Positions 19,861 to 30,145 of a stretch of 64,000 nucleotides of DNA are shown here, piece after piece. The notes under the pieces are model-generated. The model was not told the origin of the DNA, did no database searches, and was given only the letters and a program-made list of their open reading frames with translations. Position numbers and translations under genes: made by a program. Numbering within the stretch: position 1 is the first letter of the stretch; each line of letters starts with the position of its first letter. Source of the stretch: VRUE01 sp963774555 (GTDB lineage Bacteria > Actinomycetota > Thermoleophilia > Solirubrobacterales > 70-9); the NCBI GenBank assembly GCA_963774555.1, contig CAVZFL010000001.1:1302001-1366000 (forward strand), given 5' to 3'.

Positions 19861-20866
19861 TCAAATCGCCCTCCAGATCACCAGCATTATCGCCCCGAGC
19901 GCGGCCGCGGCCGGCAGCGTCAGCAGCCAGGCGAAGGCGATCGAGCGGACGACGGTCCAGCGCACGTGGTGCCAGCGGCGGCGCCCGCCGCCGACGCCGA
20001 CGACCGAGGAGGCGACGACCTGCGTGGTCGAGACGGGCGCGCCGAGGTAGGAGGCGGGGAGGATCACCGCGGTCGAGGCGCTCTGGCTGGCGAAGCCGTC
20101 GACCGGGGCGAGGCGGAAGATGCGGCGGCCGATCGTGCGGATGATCCGCCAGCCGCCCATCGCGGTGCCGAGGGTGAGCGCGGCGCCGCAGACGAGCTTG
20201 ACCCAGAGCGGCACGGTGAGCGTCTCGAGGTGCCCGCTGGCCAGCAGCAGCGCCGCGATCACGCCCATCGCCTTCTGGCCGTCGTTGGCGCCGTGGCCGA
20301 AGGAGAGCGCGGCCGACATCGCCCACTCGGCACCGCGGATCGGCGCCTTCACCCGCTTCGTCGCCCGCCGCAGCCCCCGCCGGCTGAGGCGGGCGAAGAC
20401 CGAGCCCGAAGCCGAGCCCGAGGATCGGCGAGACGGCGAGCGCAATCAGCACGCCGAAGACGCCGACTGGGTTTCCAGCCGTCCAGGCCTCCCCACTGCA
20501 CGGCGTCGATCCCGGCCTCGGCGATCGCCGCGCCGACCAGGCCGCCGACCAGCGCGTGAGCCGAGCTCGAAGGCAGGCCGCGCCACCAGGTCAGCAGGTT
20601 CCACGCGGTCGCCGCGAGCACCCCGGAGCCGATCACCTCGACCGCTTCGCCGGCCGGCACCTGCGACGATCCCCGCGATCGTGTCCGCCACCGCGGTGCC
20701 GACCAGCAGCGCCCCGAGCATGTTGAAGACGGCGGCAGAGGACGATCGCCTGCCCGGGCCGCGCACCCCGGGTGGCGACCAGCGTCGCGATCGCGTTGGC
20801 GGCGTCGTGAAACCCGTTCGTCAGCGCGAAGGCAATCGAGAAGCCGATGGCCAGCCCGAGTTCCAC
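19861..20866 (-). CDS. PiT-family inorganic phosphate permease, frame-disrupted
   Basis: The product starts MELGLAIGFSIAFALTNGFHD at 20866 and ends LGAIMLVIWRAI at 19861. The two PiT signatures are present: NGFHDAANAIAT in the first half and GANDGQKAMG in the second. Other matches are GLPSSSAHALVGGLVGAAIAEAG and GAPVSTTQVVASSVVGVG, the duplicated helix-loop motif. It would be a low-affinity Na+- or H+-coupled phosphate importer. Frame changes near 20740, 20665, 20475 and 20400 appear to be single-base indels. It is followed directly by its DUF47 partner. Confidence 0.8.
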
Positions 20867-20882
20867 ACCCGGATCATCCCCC

Positions 20883-21977
20883 TTACCTCCGGGCGGGAAC
20901 CGAGACGATCGAGAAGGAAAGGCGGGTTTGCGGGGTCGCCTGGGCCGAGTAGGAGCGGTGCTGGTCGAACTGGATCGTCCAGTGGCCCGACTCGTCTATC
21001 CGTTCCCGGAAGGTCCGCCTGGGTGTGCTCAGGTCCCCGCAGGGGCCGTGGGCGCGGCCGACCCGTTCGTTGCCGCGGCTGCTGTGCCCGTGACGCCAGT
21101 GGGCGAAGACCAGCCGGCCGCTTTCGAAGCCCGAGAGCCGGAAGCTCACGCGCCGCGGGATGTTCCCGTAGGCGGGAAGCGATGGGGAGGTCGCCACCGC
21201 CAGGGTCGTGACCAGGAACGATCCGCTGGCGGAGCGCCCCGCCGATTCCGATCCGGAGGCGCGCTCTTCGACCGACACCTGCACCCGTTCCTGTTCAGGG
21301 TCTCGCGGCCTGAGGATCGAGATCGCCGGTGCCGGGAAGCTGGTGGCAAAACTGCCCCCCGACCCGGCGAAGGCTGTGTGGCTCGGTCCCGGGCTGAGGT
21401 CGATGTCCAGGGTTCTGCGTGGCGTGAAGCCCTTACCCGAGAGCCTGACCGAGTCACCCTCCCGGTAGCAGGTGGCACCCAGCGAGATCGAACCTGGACC
21501 CGGTGTCGTCGGGTTCGGCGGAGGAGTCGGTGCGCTTGGAGATGGGGTGAAGATCGCTTCGGCGATGAAGTAGTTGTTGCCATCGTGGTAGGCGTAGAGG
21601 CAGATCCTGATCGTGCCCGTGTAGGCCGGGTAGAAGGTCTCGGTTGCGGTCTCGCTGCCGGAGGTGGAGTGGAAGTCGCCGACGTAGGTGAAGTTGGATC
21701 CTTCGGGCGCGCAGGCCTGCGCTGCGGGGTACTGCCAGGCGTGCGGGAACCAGCCGCAGTAGCCGCCGGTGCAGAGGTCGAAGTTGGTGGTGTAGGTGGC
21801 CTCGCCTTTGCTGCCGACGGCGTGCACATTGGTGATCGAGCCCGACGACGCGAGCGCCGTGGGCACCTGTATGAAGAGCACGAGAGCGGCCAGGGCAAGG
21901 GCGGCGCGGAGGTGGCGGCTGGCGGTCGACGCTGTCACGGTGCGCTGACCGTATGGCCTGGCTTCGCGCATTCGCAT
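20883..21977 (-). CDS. Secreted hypothetical protein
   Basis: A protein of about 364 residues; the open frame extends to 22061 but that would nearly reach the divergent peptidase gene, so an internal ATG (21977 or 21971) is preferred. A signal peptide is clear (RHLRAALALAALVLFIQVP, then ALASS). Four cysteines occur in the first 100 mature residues (FDLCTGGYCGW, AQACAP, RICLYAY). A Pro-rich linker follows, then an Ig-like segment (SLGATCYREGDSVRLSGKGF). No catalytic motif is seen. Probably extracellular; function unknown. Confidence 0.65.
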   Translation of the reverse strand: MRMREARPYGQRTVTASTASRHLRAALALAALVLFIQVPTALASSGSITNVHAVGSKGEATYTTNFDLCTGGYCGWFPHAWQYPAAQACAPEGSNFTYVGDFHSTSGSETATETFYPAYTGTIRICLYAYHDGNNYFIAEAIFTPSPSAPTPPPNPTTPGPGSISLGATCYREGDSVRLSGKGFTPRRTLDIDLSPGPSHTAFAGSGGSFATSFPAPAISILRPRDPEQERVQVSVEERASGSESAGRSASGSFLVTTLAVATSPSLPAYGNIPRRVSFRLSGFESGRLVFAHWRHGHSSRGNERVGRAHGPCGDLSTPRRTFRERIDESGHWTIQFDQHRSYSAQATPQTRLSFSIVSVPARR

Positions 21978-22072
21978 CGGTGGAATCCCGGCGATCGGAG
22001 GCGGGGAACTACGGTAGGTCCGGGGGTGCAGTTCGGATGCGCCGCGTGTCGGGCGCTGCATAGGCTGGGGCC

Positions 22073-25000
22073 GTGCCGCTATTCGTTGCCTTGCTCATCG
22101 TCTTCGCATCCCTGCTGACGCCGACCGCCTCGCTCGCGGCCGGGGTGGCGCGGCTCGGCGGGGCGCTCGATCCCGGCAGCGCCGCGGCGCCCCGTGGCGG
22201 TCTGGCGAGCGCCGCGGGGCGGGACTCCCAGCGCCGGTTCGCGCCCGGCGAGATCCTCGTTGGCTTTCGGACTGGAACGGCGCCCCGGGCCCGGGCCGGG
22301 GTTCTCGCGAGCCTCGACGCGACCAAGGAGCGCAGCCTGCCGATCCCCGGGGTGCAGCTGGTGCGCATCGACAGCGGGGAATCGGTTCGGGAGGCCGTCG
22401 TTTCCTTCGAGCAAAAGCCCCAGGTCCGCTATGCCGAGCCCAACTTCATCTACCGGGCGGAGGCGATCCCCAACGACCCTCTGTACGGGCAGCTCTGGGG
22501 CCTCGACAACACGGGGCAGAGCGTCAACGGTGTGGTCGGCACGGCTGGCGCCGACATCGACGCACCGCTTGCCTGGGACGCAACCACCGGCAGCGGCGCG
22601 GTCACCGTCGCTGTCACCGACACCGGGATCGCCTACGACCACCCCGAGCTGGCGCCGAACATCCGCCTCAACCCGGGCGAGACCGGCGCCGGCAGGGAAA
22701 CCAACGGCATCGATGACGACGGCAACGGCTTCGTCGACGATTGGCGCGGCTGGGACTTCATCGACAACGACAACAACCCGCGTGACTTCAACCAGCACGG
22801 CACTCACGTGGCTGGCACGATCGGGGCCGCCGGCAACAACGGCGCCGGCATCGCCGGCGTCAACTGGCACGTCGGCCTGATGCCGGTGCGGGTGCTCGAC
22901 GGCGAAGGGTCGGGCGAAAACGCCGGCATCGCCTCGGGGTTCGCCTACGCCGGGGCAAACGGCGCGAAGGTGGTCAACGCGAGCCTCGGCGGCGCCGGCT
23001 TCTCCTCCACGATGCTGGCGGCGATCGAAGGCGCGCCCAACACGCTGTTCGTCGTCGCCGCCGGCAACGAAGGCGAAAACAACGATCTCGAACCCACCTA
23101 TCCCTGCAACTACGCGGCGGCGAACCTCGTCTGCGTGGCGGCCACCACCCAGAGCGACGGCCTGGCGAGCTTCTCCAACTACGGCGCCAGCTCGGTCGAC
23201 CTCGGCGCCCCGGGGACGAACGTGCTCAGCACGATGCCCGCCTACACCTCGCCGATCTTCGGCGACGGCTTCGAGAGCGACATCGGCTCCACCTGGACGA
23301 CCGGGGGCACCAACAACACCTGGGCGCGGACCAGCGAGGTGGCGAACAGCGGCAGCTTCAGCCTCACCGATTCGCCCGGCGGGAGCTACCTCGACAACAC
23401 CAACAGCTTCGCCCGCAACACCAGCTCATTCAGCCTCAACGGCAAGACCGGCTGCCGGCTGAACTACGCGCTGGACCTCCAATCCGAGTCCGAATTCGAC
23501 GGCCTGATCGTCGAGGCGGCAACCGAACCTGCCGGCACCTGGACCACCCTTGCCGTGTGGTCGGGTTCGACGGGGGGAAAATTCTTCGACTTCGTCAACG
23601 ACCTCTCGGCCTTCGACGGCCAGGGGGCCGTCTATATCCGCTTCCGCTTCGTCAGCGACTCCAGCTTCACCTTCGACGGCGCCCACCTCGACGACGTCGC
23701 GGTTCGCTGCCTGACCTCGTCCTTCGCCGGCAACGAGTTCCAGTTCCTCAACGGCACCTCGATGGCGACGCCGCACGTTGCCGGCACGGCGGCGCTGATC
23801 TGGGCGCAGCAGCCGGGGATGTCGGCGAGCGCGGTGAAGGGCAGGCTGCTGTCGACCGCAGATCCGAAGCCCTCACTCGCCGGCAAGACCGTGACCGGCG
23901 GCCGACTCGACGCGGGTCTCGCCGCCGATCTCGACCCGCCCGAAACGACGATCGACTCCGGCCCGTCCGGTTCGACCAACGATTCCACTCCCACCTTTGC
24001 CTTCTCCGCCGATGAGGCCGATTCGAGCTTCGAGTGCAGCGTCGACTCGAAAACCTTCGCCGCATGCTCCTCGCCCCACACCACCGAGTACCTGCCCGAC
24101 GGCCCGCACAGCTTCGAAGTGAGGGCGATCGACAAAGCCGGCAATCCCGATCCCACCCCCGCGAGCCGCTCCCTTGCGGTCGATGCCGAACTGCCCGACC
24201 CCCCGCAGATAACCGACACCGATCCCGATTCCCCGGCGAACGACAACAACCCGGCGGTGAAGGGGAGCGCCGAGGCGGGGACCACCGTCACTCTCTACGA
24301 GTCCTCCGACTGCTCCGGGCCGGTCGAGGCCCAGGGCTCGAGCGCCTCGTTCGAATCCCCCGGCCTCACCGCGACCGTCGCCGACAACACCGTCACCCAG
24401 TTCACCGCGATCGCCAGCGACGAAGCGGAAAACACCTCGTCCTGCTCCGCCCCCTTCGCATACAGCGAGGTTTCGACCGGCCCCGCGGTGCCGCAGATAA
24501 CCGACACCGATCCCGATTCCCCGGCAAACGACAACAGCCCGGAGGTCAAGGGCAACGCCGGTGGAGGTGGCGACTTCTCGATCTCCCAGAGCAGCACCGA
24601 CGTGCCGATGACGATTCCCGACCAGGGCGTTGCCAGCTCGACCCTGACGATCTCGAGCGCCGGAACCGTGAACGACGTCAACGTTCGCATCGGCAGCCTC
24701 CAGCACAGCTTCGACGGAGATCTGCGGATCGAACTGATCGCGCCCGATGCGACCCCGATCGTCCTCTCCAACAGGCGGGGTGGACTCGGCGACAACTACA
24801 CGAACACCCTCTTCGACGACGCCGCGGCCACGGCGATCTCTGCCGGTTCGGCTCCGTTCACGGGGAGCTTTCGCCCCGAGGGACAGCTCTCGACCTTCAA
24901 CGGCAAGTCGGTGCAGGGCACCTGGACGCTGCGGGTGAAAGACGAAGCCTTCGGGGACGCCGGGACGCTCCAGGGTTGGGGGCTCGAGATGGATGCTGAA

Positions 25001-25723
25001 GGAAGTGGCGTCGCCTCCACGGTGACGCTCTACAAGTCCTCCAACTGCTCCGGGTCGGTCGCGGCTCAGGGTCCAAGCAGTTGGTTTGAATCCCCCGGCC
25101 TCACCGTCAGCGTCGCCGACGACACCGTCACCCAGCTCACCGCCACCGCCAGCGACGCAGCGGAAAACACCTCGGCCTGCTCCGCCCCCTTCGCCTACCG
25201 CGAGGACTCGACTGCACCTGCGCCGCCGCAGCTCACCGACACCGACCCCGATTCGCCCGCCAACGACAACTTTCCCAGGGTGAAGGGCAGCGCCGAGGCG
25301 GGGAGCGTGATCAGGCTCTATCGCGCTCCCACTCAGGCGGACTGCACGCCCGGAACCCTGATCGCCGTCGGCACGGCGGCCCAGCTCGAATCGTCCGGGA
25401 TGGCGGTGATGGTGGCCGACAACACCACGACCAGCTTCCGCGCCACCGCAACCGACGAAGCGGACAACGCCTCCGGCTGCTCGGCAAGCTCGATCGCCTA
25501 CATCGAGAGCACTCCGTCGAGCGTGTTCCCACCGGCCCCGCCCCGCATACCCGTGCCCCCGCTGCCGTCGACGGGTCAGAGCCGGGCCTGCGCGGCCGCG
25601 TCGAAGGCCGTGAGGGCGGCGCAGAGGACCTTGAGAGCGGCGCACGGTCACCACGCCAAGCAGAAGGCGAAGCGCAGCCTGGCGAAGGCGAAGCGGAGAC
25701 AGAGAGCGGCCTGCGCTCTCTGA
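22073..25723 (+). CDS. Secreted subtilisin-like serine protease with Ig-like repeats and P-domain
   Basis: A 1216-residue protein from GTG 22073. A signal peptide and an inhibitor-like propeptide (GEILVGFRTGTAPRARAGV) lead into an S8 peptidase. The triad is Asp183 (VTDTGIA), His242 (NQHGTHVAG) and Ser563 (GTSMATPHVAG). A ~150-residue beta-sandwich domain (about 396-545) is inserted between His and Ser. Behind the catalytic domain come Ig-like repeats sharing ITDTDPDSPANDN, and a proprotein-convertase P-domain (about 839-977) is nested inside one of them. The end is a basic Lys/Arg/Ala tail, perhaps for cell-wall binding. Likely extracellular. Confidence 0.92.
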   Translation: MPLFVALLIVFASLLTPTASLAAGVARLGGALDPGSAAAPRGGLASAAGRDSQRRFAPGEILVGFRTGTAPRARAGVLASLDATKERSLPIPGVQLVRIDSGESVREAVVSFEQKPQVRYAEPNFIYRAEAIPNDPLYGQLWGLDNTGQSVNGVVGTAGADIDAPLAWDATTGSGAVTVAVTDTGIAYDHPELAPNIRLNPGETGAGRETNGIDDDGNGFVDDWRGWDFIDNDNNPRDFNQHGTHVAGTIGAAGNNGAGIAGVNWHVGLMPVRVLDGEGSGENAGIASGFAYAGANGAKVVNASLGGAGFSSTMLAAIEGAPNTLFVVAAGNEGENNDLEPTYPCNYAAANLVCVAATTQSDGLASFSNYGASSVDLGAPGTNVLSTMPAYTSPIFGDGFESDIGSTWTTGGTNNTWARTSEVANSGSFSLTDSPGGSYLDNTNSFARNTSSFSLNGKTGCRLNYALDLQSESEFDGLIVEAATEPAGTWTTLAVWSGSTGGKFFDFVNDLSAFDGQGAVYIRFRFVSDSSFTFDGAHLDDVAVRCLTSSFAGNEFQFLNGTSMATPHVAGTAALIWAQQPGMSASAVKGRLLSTADPKPSLAGKTVTGGRLDAGLAADLDPPETTIDSGPSGSTNDSTPTFAFSADEADSSFECSVDSKTFAACSSPHTTEYLPDGPHSFEVRAIDKAGNPDPTPASRSLAVDAELPDPPQITDTDPDSPANDNNPAVKGSAEAGTTVTLYESSDCSGPVEAQGSSASFESPGLTATVADNTVTQFTAIASDEAENTSSCSAPFAYSEVSTGPAVPQITDTDPDSPANDNSPEVKGNAGGGGDFSISQSSTDVPMTIPDQGVASSTLTISSAGTVNDVNVRIGSLQHSFDGDLRIELIAPDATPIVLSNRRGGLGDNYTNTLFDDAAATAISAGSAPFTGSFRPEGQLSTFNGKSVQGTWTLRVKDEAFGDAGTLQGWGLEMDAEGSGVASTVTLYKSSNCSGSVAAQGPSSWFESPGLTVSVADDTVTQLTATASDAAENTSACSAPFAYREDSTAPAPPQLTDTDPDSPANDNFPRVKGSAEAGSVIRLYRAPTQADCTPGTLIAVGTAAQLESSGMAVMVADNTTTSFRATATDEADNASGCSASSIAYIESTPSSVFPPAPPRIPVPPLPSTGQSRACAAASKAVRAAQRTLRAAHGHHAKQKAKRSLAKAKRRQRAACAL

Positions 25724-25741
25724 CCCCGACCGGGCCGGTGA

Positions 25742-27118
25742 TCAGTAGCCGGTGCCGGTCTTGACCCGCTTGCGCTCGGAAGGGTGGGCGCCGCCCTTCT
25801 TCTCCAGGGTCGTGCAGGCGAGGGCGATGTCGTCGGCGAGGCGGTCGACCTGCTCGCGGCTGAGTGTCTGCTTGACCAGCGCTCGCAGCACCTTCACGTC
25901 TTCGGCGTTGGGCGGCATCGTGTAGGCGGGCAACATCCAGCCGCGCTCGGCAGAGAGCTGCCAGGAGAGGTCGAACTCGTCGTAGTTCTTCTCACCGGCG
26001 AGCTTGAAGGCGACCAGGGGCAGCTGCTCCTCACCGTCGCCGATCAGATCGAAGTCGCCGCCTTCCTTCAGCCTGGCCGCCAGGGCGCGGGCGTTCTCCT
26101 GCATCGCCTTCATGATGTAGGCGTAGCCCTCGTGCCCGTAGCGGACGAAGTTGTAGTACTGGGCGAGCACCATCGAGGCGCCGGTGGAGAAGTTGAGGGT
26201 GAAGGTGGCGTCGGTTTTCCCCAGGTAGTTCTCGTAGAAGACGAGGTCCTCGGCCAGATCGCTCTTCTCCCGGAAGACGAGCCAGCCGATGCCGGGGTAG
26301 ACGAGGCCGAACTTGTGCCCGGAGACGTTGATCGAGCGCACCTGCTCGAGCCGGAAGTCCCACTCTGAGTCGGGGTAGAGGAAGGGCCAGACGAAGCCGC
26401 CGCTGGCGCCGTCGACGTGCAGCGGCACGTCGAGGCCCTTGTCGCCCTTGAGGTCGACCAGGAGCTGGTTGATGCCGACGATGTCGTCCATGTGGCCGGT
26501 GAAGGTGGTGCCGAGCACGGCGGCGACCCCGATCGTGTTCTCGTCGATATGGGGCTCGACGTCCTCCGGGCCGATCACGTATTTGTCGTCCTGCAGCGGC
26601 ACGATCCGCGGCTCGACGTCGAAGTAGCGGCAGAACTTCTCCCAGACCACGTGCACGTCGCCGCCGAAGACCAGGTTGGGCTTGTCGACGGGCTTCGAGT
26701 CGGCTTCGCGGCGCTGCTTCCACTTCCACTTGAGCGAGAGGGCGCCGAGCATGATCGCCTCCGAGGAGCCCTGCGTGCGGCAGCCGGTGGTCTCGCCGGG
26801 GGCGTGATAGAGGTCGGCGAGCATGCGGATGCAGCGCTGCTCGATCTCGGCCGAGATCGGGTACTCGGCGTGGTCGATGAAGTTGCGGTAGAGGTTCTCG
26901 CCGATCAGTCGCTGCGCCTCGGGCTCCATCCAGGTGGTGACGAAGGTGGCCAGGTTGCGATTGGGATCGCCCTCCAGCGCCAGTTCCTCGCCGACCAGCC
27001 GCATCGCGTCGAGCGCCGACATCCCGCAGGGTGGAAAGTCCTTGTCCGGAGCGTCCTCGGTGAGGAAGCGGTTTCCGTAGAGCATCGCGGCCTCGTGCAC
27101 GTCAGGGGTCTTGGTCAT
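25742..27118 (-). CDS. gadB: Glutamate decarboxylase
   Basis: A 458-residue PLP enzyme. ATG 27116-27118 is preferred because GTGGAGAC precedes it; the open frame runs further with no RBS. PLP lysine is in NVSGHKFGLVYPG, and other landmarks are GCRTQGSSEAIMLG, HVDGASGGFVWPF and TLNFSTGASMVLAQYYNF. It converts glutamate to GABA and CO2 while consuming a proton, usually for acid tolerance. No antiporter gene is adjacent. The C-terminal tail (HPSERKRVKTGTGY) is of the GadB type. Confidence 0.93.
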   Translation of the reverse strand: MTKTPDVHEAAMLYGNRFLTEDAPDKDFPPCGMSALDAMRLVGEELALEGDPNRNLATFVTTWMEPEAQRLIGENLYRNFIDHAEYPISAEIEQRCIRMLADLYHAPGETTGCRTQGSSEAIMLGALSLKWKWKQRREADSKPVDKPNLVFGGDVHVVWEKFCRYFDVEPRIVPLQDDKYVIGPEDVEPHIDENTIGVAAVLGTTFTGHMDDIVGINQLLVDLKGDKGLDVPLHVDGASGGFVWPFLYPDSEWDFRLEQVRSINVSGHKFGLVYPGIGWLVFREKSDLAEDLVFYENYLGKTDATFTLNFSTGASMVLAQYYNFVRYGHEGYAYIMKAMQENARALAARLKEGGDFDLIGDGEEQLPLVAFKLAGEKNYDEFDLSWQLSAERGWMLPAYTMPPNAEDVKVLRALVKQTLSREQVDRLADDIALACTTLEKKGGAHPSERKRVKTGTGY

Positions 27119-27191
27119 GTCTCCACTCGCTCTCTTGGGTTGGAAGGGCGGATCCCAGCCGGCTCGGAGCTTAGTCTCGATGCTGCGACGA

Positions 27192-28446
27192 ATGGCGGAC
27201 GCACTCCCCGACACCTCCAGGCCCGTTCGCCTGACCGTCTCCGACGACCTGCGCCGGGGGCACGGCAGCGTCTTCTTTCGCTTCTGGTTTGCCCTCCCGT
27301 TCCTGGTCTGGCTCGCGCTCTGGGCCGTTGCGGCGTTCTTCGTGGCGATCGCCAGCTGGGTGACGACGCTCGCCATCGGCCGCTCCTACGGGCCGCTGCA
27401 CCGCTTCCTCGCGCGATTCGTCAGGTACACGACCCACGTGCTCGCCTACATCAACCTCGCGGCCGAGTCGCTGCCGGGCTTCGACGGCAAGCCGGGCTAC
27501 CCGATCGACCTCGAGATTGACCCACCGCGCCGGCAGAATCGCTGGAGCGTTGCCTTTCGCATCGTCCTCGCGCTCCCGGCGTTGCTCCTCCTCAGCGTCC
27601 TGGTCGGCCCCGGCTCCAACTACTACGGCAGCTTCTTTCCCTGCTCAGCCTCGCCAGCAGCCTGGTCGGCATCGCCGCCTTCCTCGGCTGGTTCGTGGCG
27701 CTGGCCCGCGGACGGATGCCCCGCGGCCTGCGCGACCTGATCGCCTACGGACTTTCCTACGGGGCGCAGCTGTGGGCCTACCTGCTGCTGCTGACCGATC
27801 GCTATCCCTCCAGCGATCCCCTGACCGCGATCGGTCCGCTGCCGGCCCGCGAGGACCCGGTGCAGCTGAAGACCCTGGACGATCTGCGGCGCAGCCGCCT
27901 CACCGTCTTCTTTCGCCTGCTGCTCGCGCTCCCGCACCTCGTCTGGCTCTCGCTGTGGGGCGTCGCGGCGCTGCTCGCCGCGATCGTCAACTGGCTGGCC
28001 ACGCTGGTCGCCGGCACCTCGCCCCGGCCGCTGCACCGCTTCCTCGCCGCCTACATGCGCTACCAGCTTCACGTGACCGCCTACCTGCACCTGATCGGCA
28101 ATCCGTTTCCGGGGTTCACCGGGAGCGAGGAGAGCTACCCGATCGAACTGCGCATTGCCGATCGCGCCCGCCAGAATCGCTGGAGCGTTCTCTTTCGCTC
28201 GCTGCTCGCGTTGCCGGCGCTGCTGATCGCGAGCGCCTACGGCTCGCTCGTGCTCACCGTCGCCTTCCTGGCCTGGTTTGCGGCGCTGATCAACGGGCCG
28301 GATGCCCCTCGGCCTGCGCAACGCCGGCGCGCTGTCCCTGCGCTACATGGCCCAAGCCTCCGCCTACGTCTTCCTCGTCAGCGGCGCTTACCCCTACAGC
28401 GGTCCCTGCCTGGACGCCTCGCCAGAACGAGGGTGGCGAGGCTTGA
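27192..28446 (+). CDS. Tandem DUF4389 membrane protein, frame-disrupted
   Basis: It starts at ATG 27192 (MADALPDTSRPVRLTVSDD). Two homologous halves are obvious. The first runs DDLRRGHGSVFFRFWFALP to PGYPIDLEIDPPRRQNRWSV and the second DDLRRSRLTVFFRLLLALP to ESYPIELRIADRARQNRWSV. Each half has about four hydrophobic helices. A shift near 27640 is cured by removing one T, and another occurs near 28305. The end is uncertain; TGA 28444-28446 is in the frame used by the next gene. DUF4389 has no assigned function. Confidence 0.7.
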
Positions 28447-29739
28447 GATGCGGGCGGGCTAGCTTCCCGCCTGGCGCGTCCGGCGGCGACCCTCGCACTG
28501 CTCATCGCTGTCGTCCTCTGGCTCTGGGCCGCGCACGCGCTGTGGAGCTCCACCGTCCCCGCGTCGCTGCACCTGCCCCACGTCGACCCGCATCGCTTCT
28601 TCAGCGCCGCGTTCCTCCAGCGCAGCGCCTCCTACCAGCGCTTCCTCGAGGTGGAGGGCCTGTTTTCCGTTGTGACGCTGCTCGCCGTGCTTGCCGTGTA
28701 CGCCCGTCGCGGGCACCGCTTGATGCGCGAGTCCGCGGCGGGTCGTATCGGCACCGGCATCTTGCTGGGGATGCTCGGCTTTGCGGTCGTCTGGCTCTCC
28801 CAGGTCCCGTTCGGGCTGGTCGCCGTGTGGTGGCAGCGTCGTCACGGCGTCTCCCATCAGGGCTATGTCTCATCGCTGATCGACAGCTTCTTCAGCCTCG
28901 GCTCGGAGTTCCTCTTCGTCGCGCTGGCGCTGGCGATAGCGATGGGCCTGGCCGGTGTGTTGCGGCGCTGGTGGTGGGTCGTCGCCGCACCTGTCTTCGT
29001 GGCGATCGCCTTGCTCTTCACCTTCCTCAGCCCCTACCTGGTGCCGAGCACCTCGCCGCTGCATGATTCCCAGCTGCTGGCCAAGGCGCGGTCGCTGGAG
29101 CGCAGGGAGGGGGTGGGGGATACGAGCGTGCGCGTCCAGGACGTCCATCGGTTCACCAGTGCGCCCAACGCCGAGTCGACCGGCTTCGGCCCCACCCGCA
29201 CGGTGATCCTCTGGGACACGCTGCTCGACGGCCGCTTCAGCGATCGTGAGATCCGCGCCGTCATCGCCCACGAGATCGGTCACCTCGCGCACGACGACGC
29301 CCTCAGGCGAGTCGGCTGGCTGGCGCTCTTCCTGATCCCCGCCACGGCGCTGATCGCGCGGCTCACCCGGCGCCGCGGCGGTCTCGCCCAGCCCGAGGCG
29401 GTCCCCCTTGCCCTGCTCATCATCATCGCGCTGCAAGTGCTGGCGGCGCCGCTGTTCAACCTGGTCGCGCGTCGCCAGGAGGCGGCGGCGGACTGGTCGG
29501 CACTGACGGCGACGCGCGAACCGGCCACCGACCGCGCCCTGCTTCGCCGCCTCGCAACGACCAGCCTCAGCGCCCCCGATCCGCCGGGCTGGGCATACGC
29601 CCTCTACGCCACCCACCCCACGATCATGCAGCGGATCGCGATGGCATACGCCTGGGAAGACCGCTCCGCTCGCTATACTTCGCAATACGCGACAATACGG
29701 AGAGTGCACGATGGCGAGCAAAGAGAGCAAACGAGGTAA
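28447..29739 (+). CDS. M48-family zinc metallopeptidase (Ste24-like)
   Basis: Coding sense is clear from about 28450: an N-terminal helix (TLALLIAVVLWLWAAHALW) lies upstream of the first conventional start in frame (GTG 28651), so the true start is probably hidden by an indel near 28450. The protein has several transmembrane helices, the zinc motif HEIGH (in AVIAHEIGHLAHDD), and the third ligand in RRQEAAADW. It matches CAAX-protease-like Ste24/HtpX family members. The 3' end overlaps the following antitoxin-like gene by 29 bases. Confidence 0.8.
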   Translation, partial: DAGGLASRLARPAATLALLIAVVLWLWAAHALWSSTVPASLHLPHVDPHRFFSAAFLQRSASYQRFLEVEGLFSVVTLLAVLAVYARRGHRLMRESAAGRIGTGILLGMLGFAVVWLSQVPFGLVAVWWQRRHGVSHQGYVSSLIDSFFSLGSEFLFVALALAIAMGLAGVLRRWWWVVAAPVFVAIALLFTFLSPYLVPSTSPLHDSQLLAKARSLERREGVGDTSVRVQDVHRFTSAPNAESTGFGPTRTVILWDTLLDGRFSDREIRAVIAHEIGHLAHDDALRRVGWLALFLIPATALIARLTRRRGGLAQPEAVPLALLIIIALQVLAAPLFNLVARRQEAAADWSALTATREPATDRALLRRLATTSLSAPDPPGWAYALYATHPTIMQRIAMAYAWEDRSARYTSQYATIRRVHDGEQREQTR

Positions 29740-30145
29740 GCAGAGCGTCAGCTTCCGCTTCGACCCGATCACGGTCCGGCGCCTCAAGGACCATGCCGCC
29801 GATGCGGGCTCCGGCCAGACGGCGCTTGCCGAGCGCTACATCGAGGAGGGCATCCGTCAGGACGAGCACCCCCTCATCTATTTCCGGGAGGGGGCAGCCG
29901 GCCGCCGGCCGGCCCTGCTCGGCTCCCGTCTGAACGTCGCCGAGGCGATCGAGACGATCCGCCAGAACGACGGCTCGGTCGACGAGGCCGCCTCTTACCT
30001 CGAGATCCCGGTCGAGCAGCTGGAGGCCGCGACGCGCTACTACGGCGAGTACACCGACGAGGTGGACGAGCTGGTCGAGCGCTCCCGGGCGGCCAGCGAG
30101 CGCGAGCGCGAGCGCTGGCGCCGGGGTCACGAGGCCCTTGCGTGA
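29711..30145 (+). CDS. DUF433-like antitoxin
   Basis: A 144-residue soluble protein; GGAGAG lies seven bases before ATG 29711. The N-terminal part (SVSFRFDPITVRRLKDHAAD) resembles a ribbon-helix-helix DNA-binding segment. The middle (NDGSVDEAASYLEIPVEQLEAATRYY) matches the DUF433 helix-turn-helix pattern. The C-terminus is charged and helical. It overlaps the downstream DUF5615 gene (GTGA), the usual order for DUF433-DUF5615 toxin-antitoxin pairs. A TATACT hexamer at about 29675 could be its own promoter. Confidence 0.7.
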   Translation: MASKESKRGKQSVSFRFDPITVRRLKDHAADAGSGQTALAERYIEEGIRQDEHPLIYFREGAAGRRPALLGSRLNVAEAIETIRQNDGSVDEAASYLEIPVEQLEAATRYYGEYTDEVDELVERSRAASERERERWRRGHEALA

